From NCBI GenBank assembly GCA_036583965.1, contig JAZBQD010000015.1, forward strand, positions 66,556,330 through 66,620,329: a stretch of DNA of 64,000 nt, read 5' to 3'. Under the pieces are notes generated by a model, which did not search any database, was not told the DNA's origin, and saw nothing but the letters and a program-made list of their open reading frames with translations. Source of the DNA: Prunella strophiata (lineage: Eukaryota > Chordata > Aves > Passeriformes > Prunellidae). The position numbers were made by a program, and so were the translations under genes. Within the stretch, counting starts at the first letter, position 1. Each line of letters opens with the position of its first letter. This document shows, one piece after another, positions 62,739 through 64,000 of this stretch.

Positions 62739-64000
62739 ATAAAAATTCTTGTAGAAGTGATTTGCTGTTTCTTCTTGAGAGATTATTTGCCTCTTTATAA
62801 ATTCTTCAATCTGACTTATGGTGCTATGGATCAGATGCACTTTGTGACCTGGTGTGATTTTTCTTTCCTGAAATTTTTATGATTTAAAGCTGCATAGCTG
62901 TTGGAAATGATTGGCATGCATAAGGCAACCATATGTCATGGTTGCAGAAGAAACACATGTTTTTAAAGTCACTGGAAGTCAGGTGACATAGCAGACTTAG
63001 ACTAGTCCTTTCTCATTCTAAATTACTTGAGCATATTTTTCTCTACTTAATTGATACTGGGAGGTTTTATGGTAAATATAATCAGTCAGGCTTTGCTGCT
63101 TCCCAAAAACAGCCCTATGGAACAATATTTATGTGATATTAAACCACTAGGAGTTACTGGAAAGGCTAATTAAAGCAGAGTTATTTGCTAGTTTAAAGCT
63201 ATATTGCATTTCCATATTTCATCCATGTCTGAGTTTTTAAATATATGTATGGAGGAACATCAAAACAACACCTTATGAGTGTGTGCATATATTCTGTATA
63301 TTTAACTTGTATCATGACAGTGTATCACGAACCAGAATTCATTTGATCTGTGATTTTTTTTTTTTTAAATAAAGAATGAAGTATGTGCACCCTACAAGAT
63401 CAAGTAATTGAGCAGGTACTGTTTGGCTTGTTTATCCTCAGTGTCAGAAATTGTTCCATATCAGCTAATCAAGGCTGGAGTATGGTTCATTATGCATTTT
63501 CATTTCAAACCAACACTTTAAAATGCAAAACAGTTTTTACATAGTTCAGCAGTATTAATGCCCTTATTACAGAATGGGAGTATTTACTTTGCAAAAGATG
63601 ACAAGGAGCTAATATAATTTATTGCTTTAAAGTATGGCTTCAGTCCTCAAGATTTTTTTTTGTTATTTTACAGGAAGGGAAGTTTTTAGTGACCTAGACA
63701 TAGAGTAATAGGAAGAACAATCTGTACACTTTGGACAGGAGTAGAAATGGTGATGGATGGTCTGGCAAGATGCATTTGGCTTTTCAGGGTAAATATGCCT
63801 ATAACTGCCAAATAATTCCTTTCTTCGTGTTATTGATGTGTCATTCAGTAAACCATATATTTCCATCAAACTTTCTCATTTTGCCTCAGACTAAAAGCTT
63901 AGTGTTTGATGAAGAAAAGTGAACTAAAATATCTTTCTCATAATCAATGACAGAGTTGTAAACATAATATAAATAAAAATATGTCTGTAATATTTTTTCA
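62739..64000. other. AT-rich unique non-coding DNA
   Basis: No gene or transposon was recognised to the end of the window. The stretch includes a T/A-rich run near 63353-63368 only. Confidence 0.7.

Noticed and set aside
1..64000. CRISPR array, operon, phage or plasmid content
   Set aside because: No regularly spaced identical repeats, no ribosome-binding-site/gene clusters and no long coding frames. The repeats are clearly vertebrate (bird).

Overview
The window looks like non-coding nuclear DNA from a bird, most probably an oscine songbird. Three things point there. It has many CR1 (chicken repeat 1) LINE fragments with typical bird 3' tails. It has several solo LTRs of bird endogenous retrovirus families, with the ends, polyadenylation regions and target-site duplications expected of them. 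It also has a SINE with a tRNA-Ile-like head and a CR1-like tail, the layout of the songbird element TguSINE1. Family names come from recalled consensus patterns; no database search was run.

I found no convincing protein-coding gene, rRNA, functional tRNA, CRISPR array, operon or plasmid/phage feature. The open reading frames are short (the longest is about 148 codons), occur on both strands, and are either random frames in AT-rich DNA or relics inside repeats. The likeliest setting is a gene desert or the inside of a very long intron.

Layout. 1-4.4 kb: unique AT-rich DNA. 4.4-4.9 kb: solo LTR containing a TATC microsatellite. 4.9-19.3 kb: mostly unique, with a possible poly(A) retrocopy (7.2-7.9 kb), a diverged short tandem array (12.9 kb) and a CR1 tail (14.7 kb). 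19.3-19.8 kb: ERVL-type solo LTR. 19.8-26.4 kb: unique, with one unexplained 61-codon frame at 25.3-25.5 kb. 26.4-33.95 kb: the repeat-rich core, with a CR1 tail, a perfect hairpin, an LTR abutting a 1.15-kb CR1 reverse-transcriptase relic, a complete solo LTR with duplication, and a second LTR abutting an oppositely oriented CR1. 36.1 kb: tRNA-derived SINE. 37.67-38.74 kb: the best preserved element, a 1,074-bp solo LTR with a perfect 5-bp duplication. 42.6-46.1 kb: an LTR fragment, a 37-bp T tract, an 856-bp CR1 and a CR1 tail. 46.1-62.0 kb: almost repeat-free AT-rich DNA. 62.0-62.7 kb: another CR1. 62.7-64 kb: unique.

The elements do not form a system. The window records repeated insertion of CR1, LTR and SINE elements into neutral DNA. 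I found no strong candidate for a new biological system. The items most worth checking are the 61-codon frame, the possible retrocopy, the nested or rearranged LTR/CR1 junctions and the perfect palindromes.
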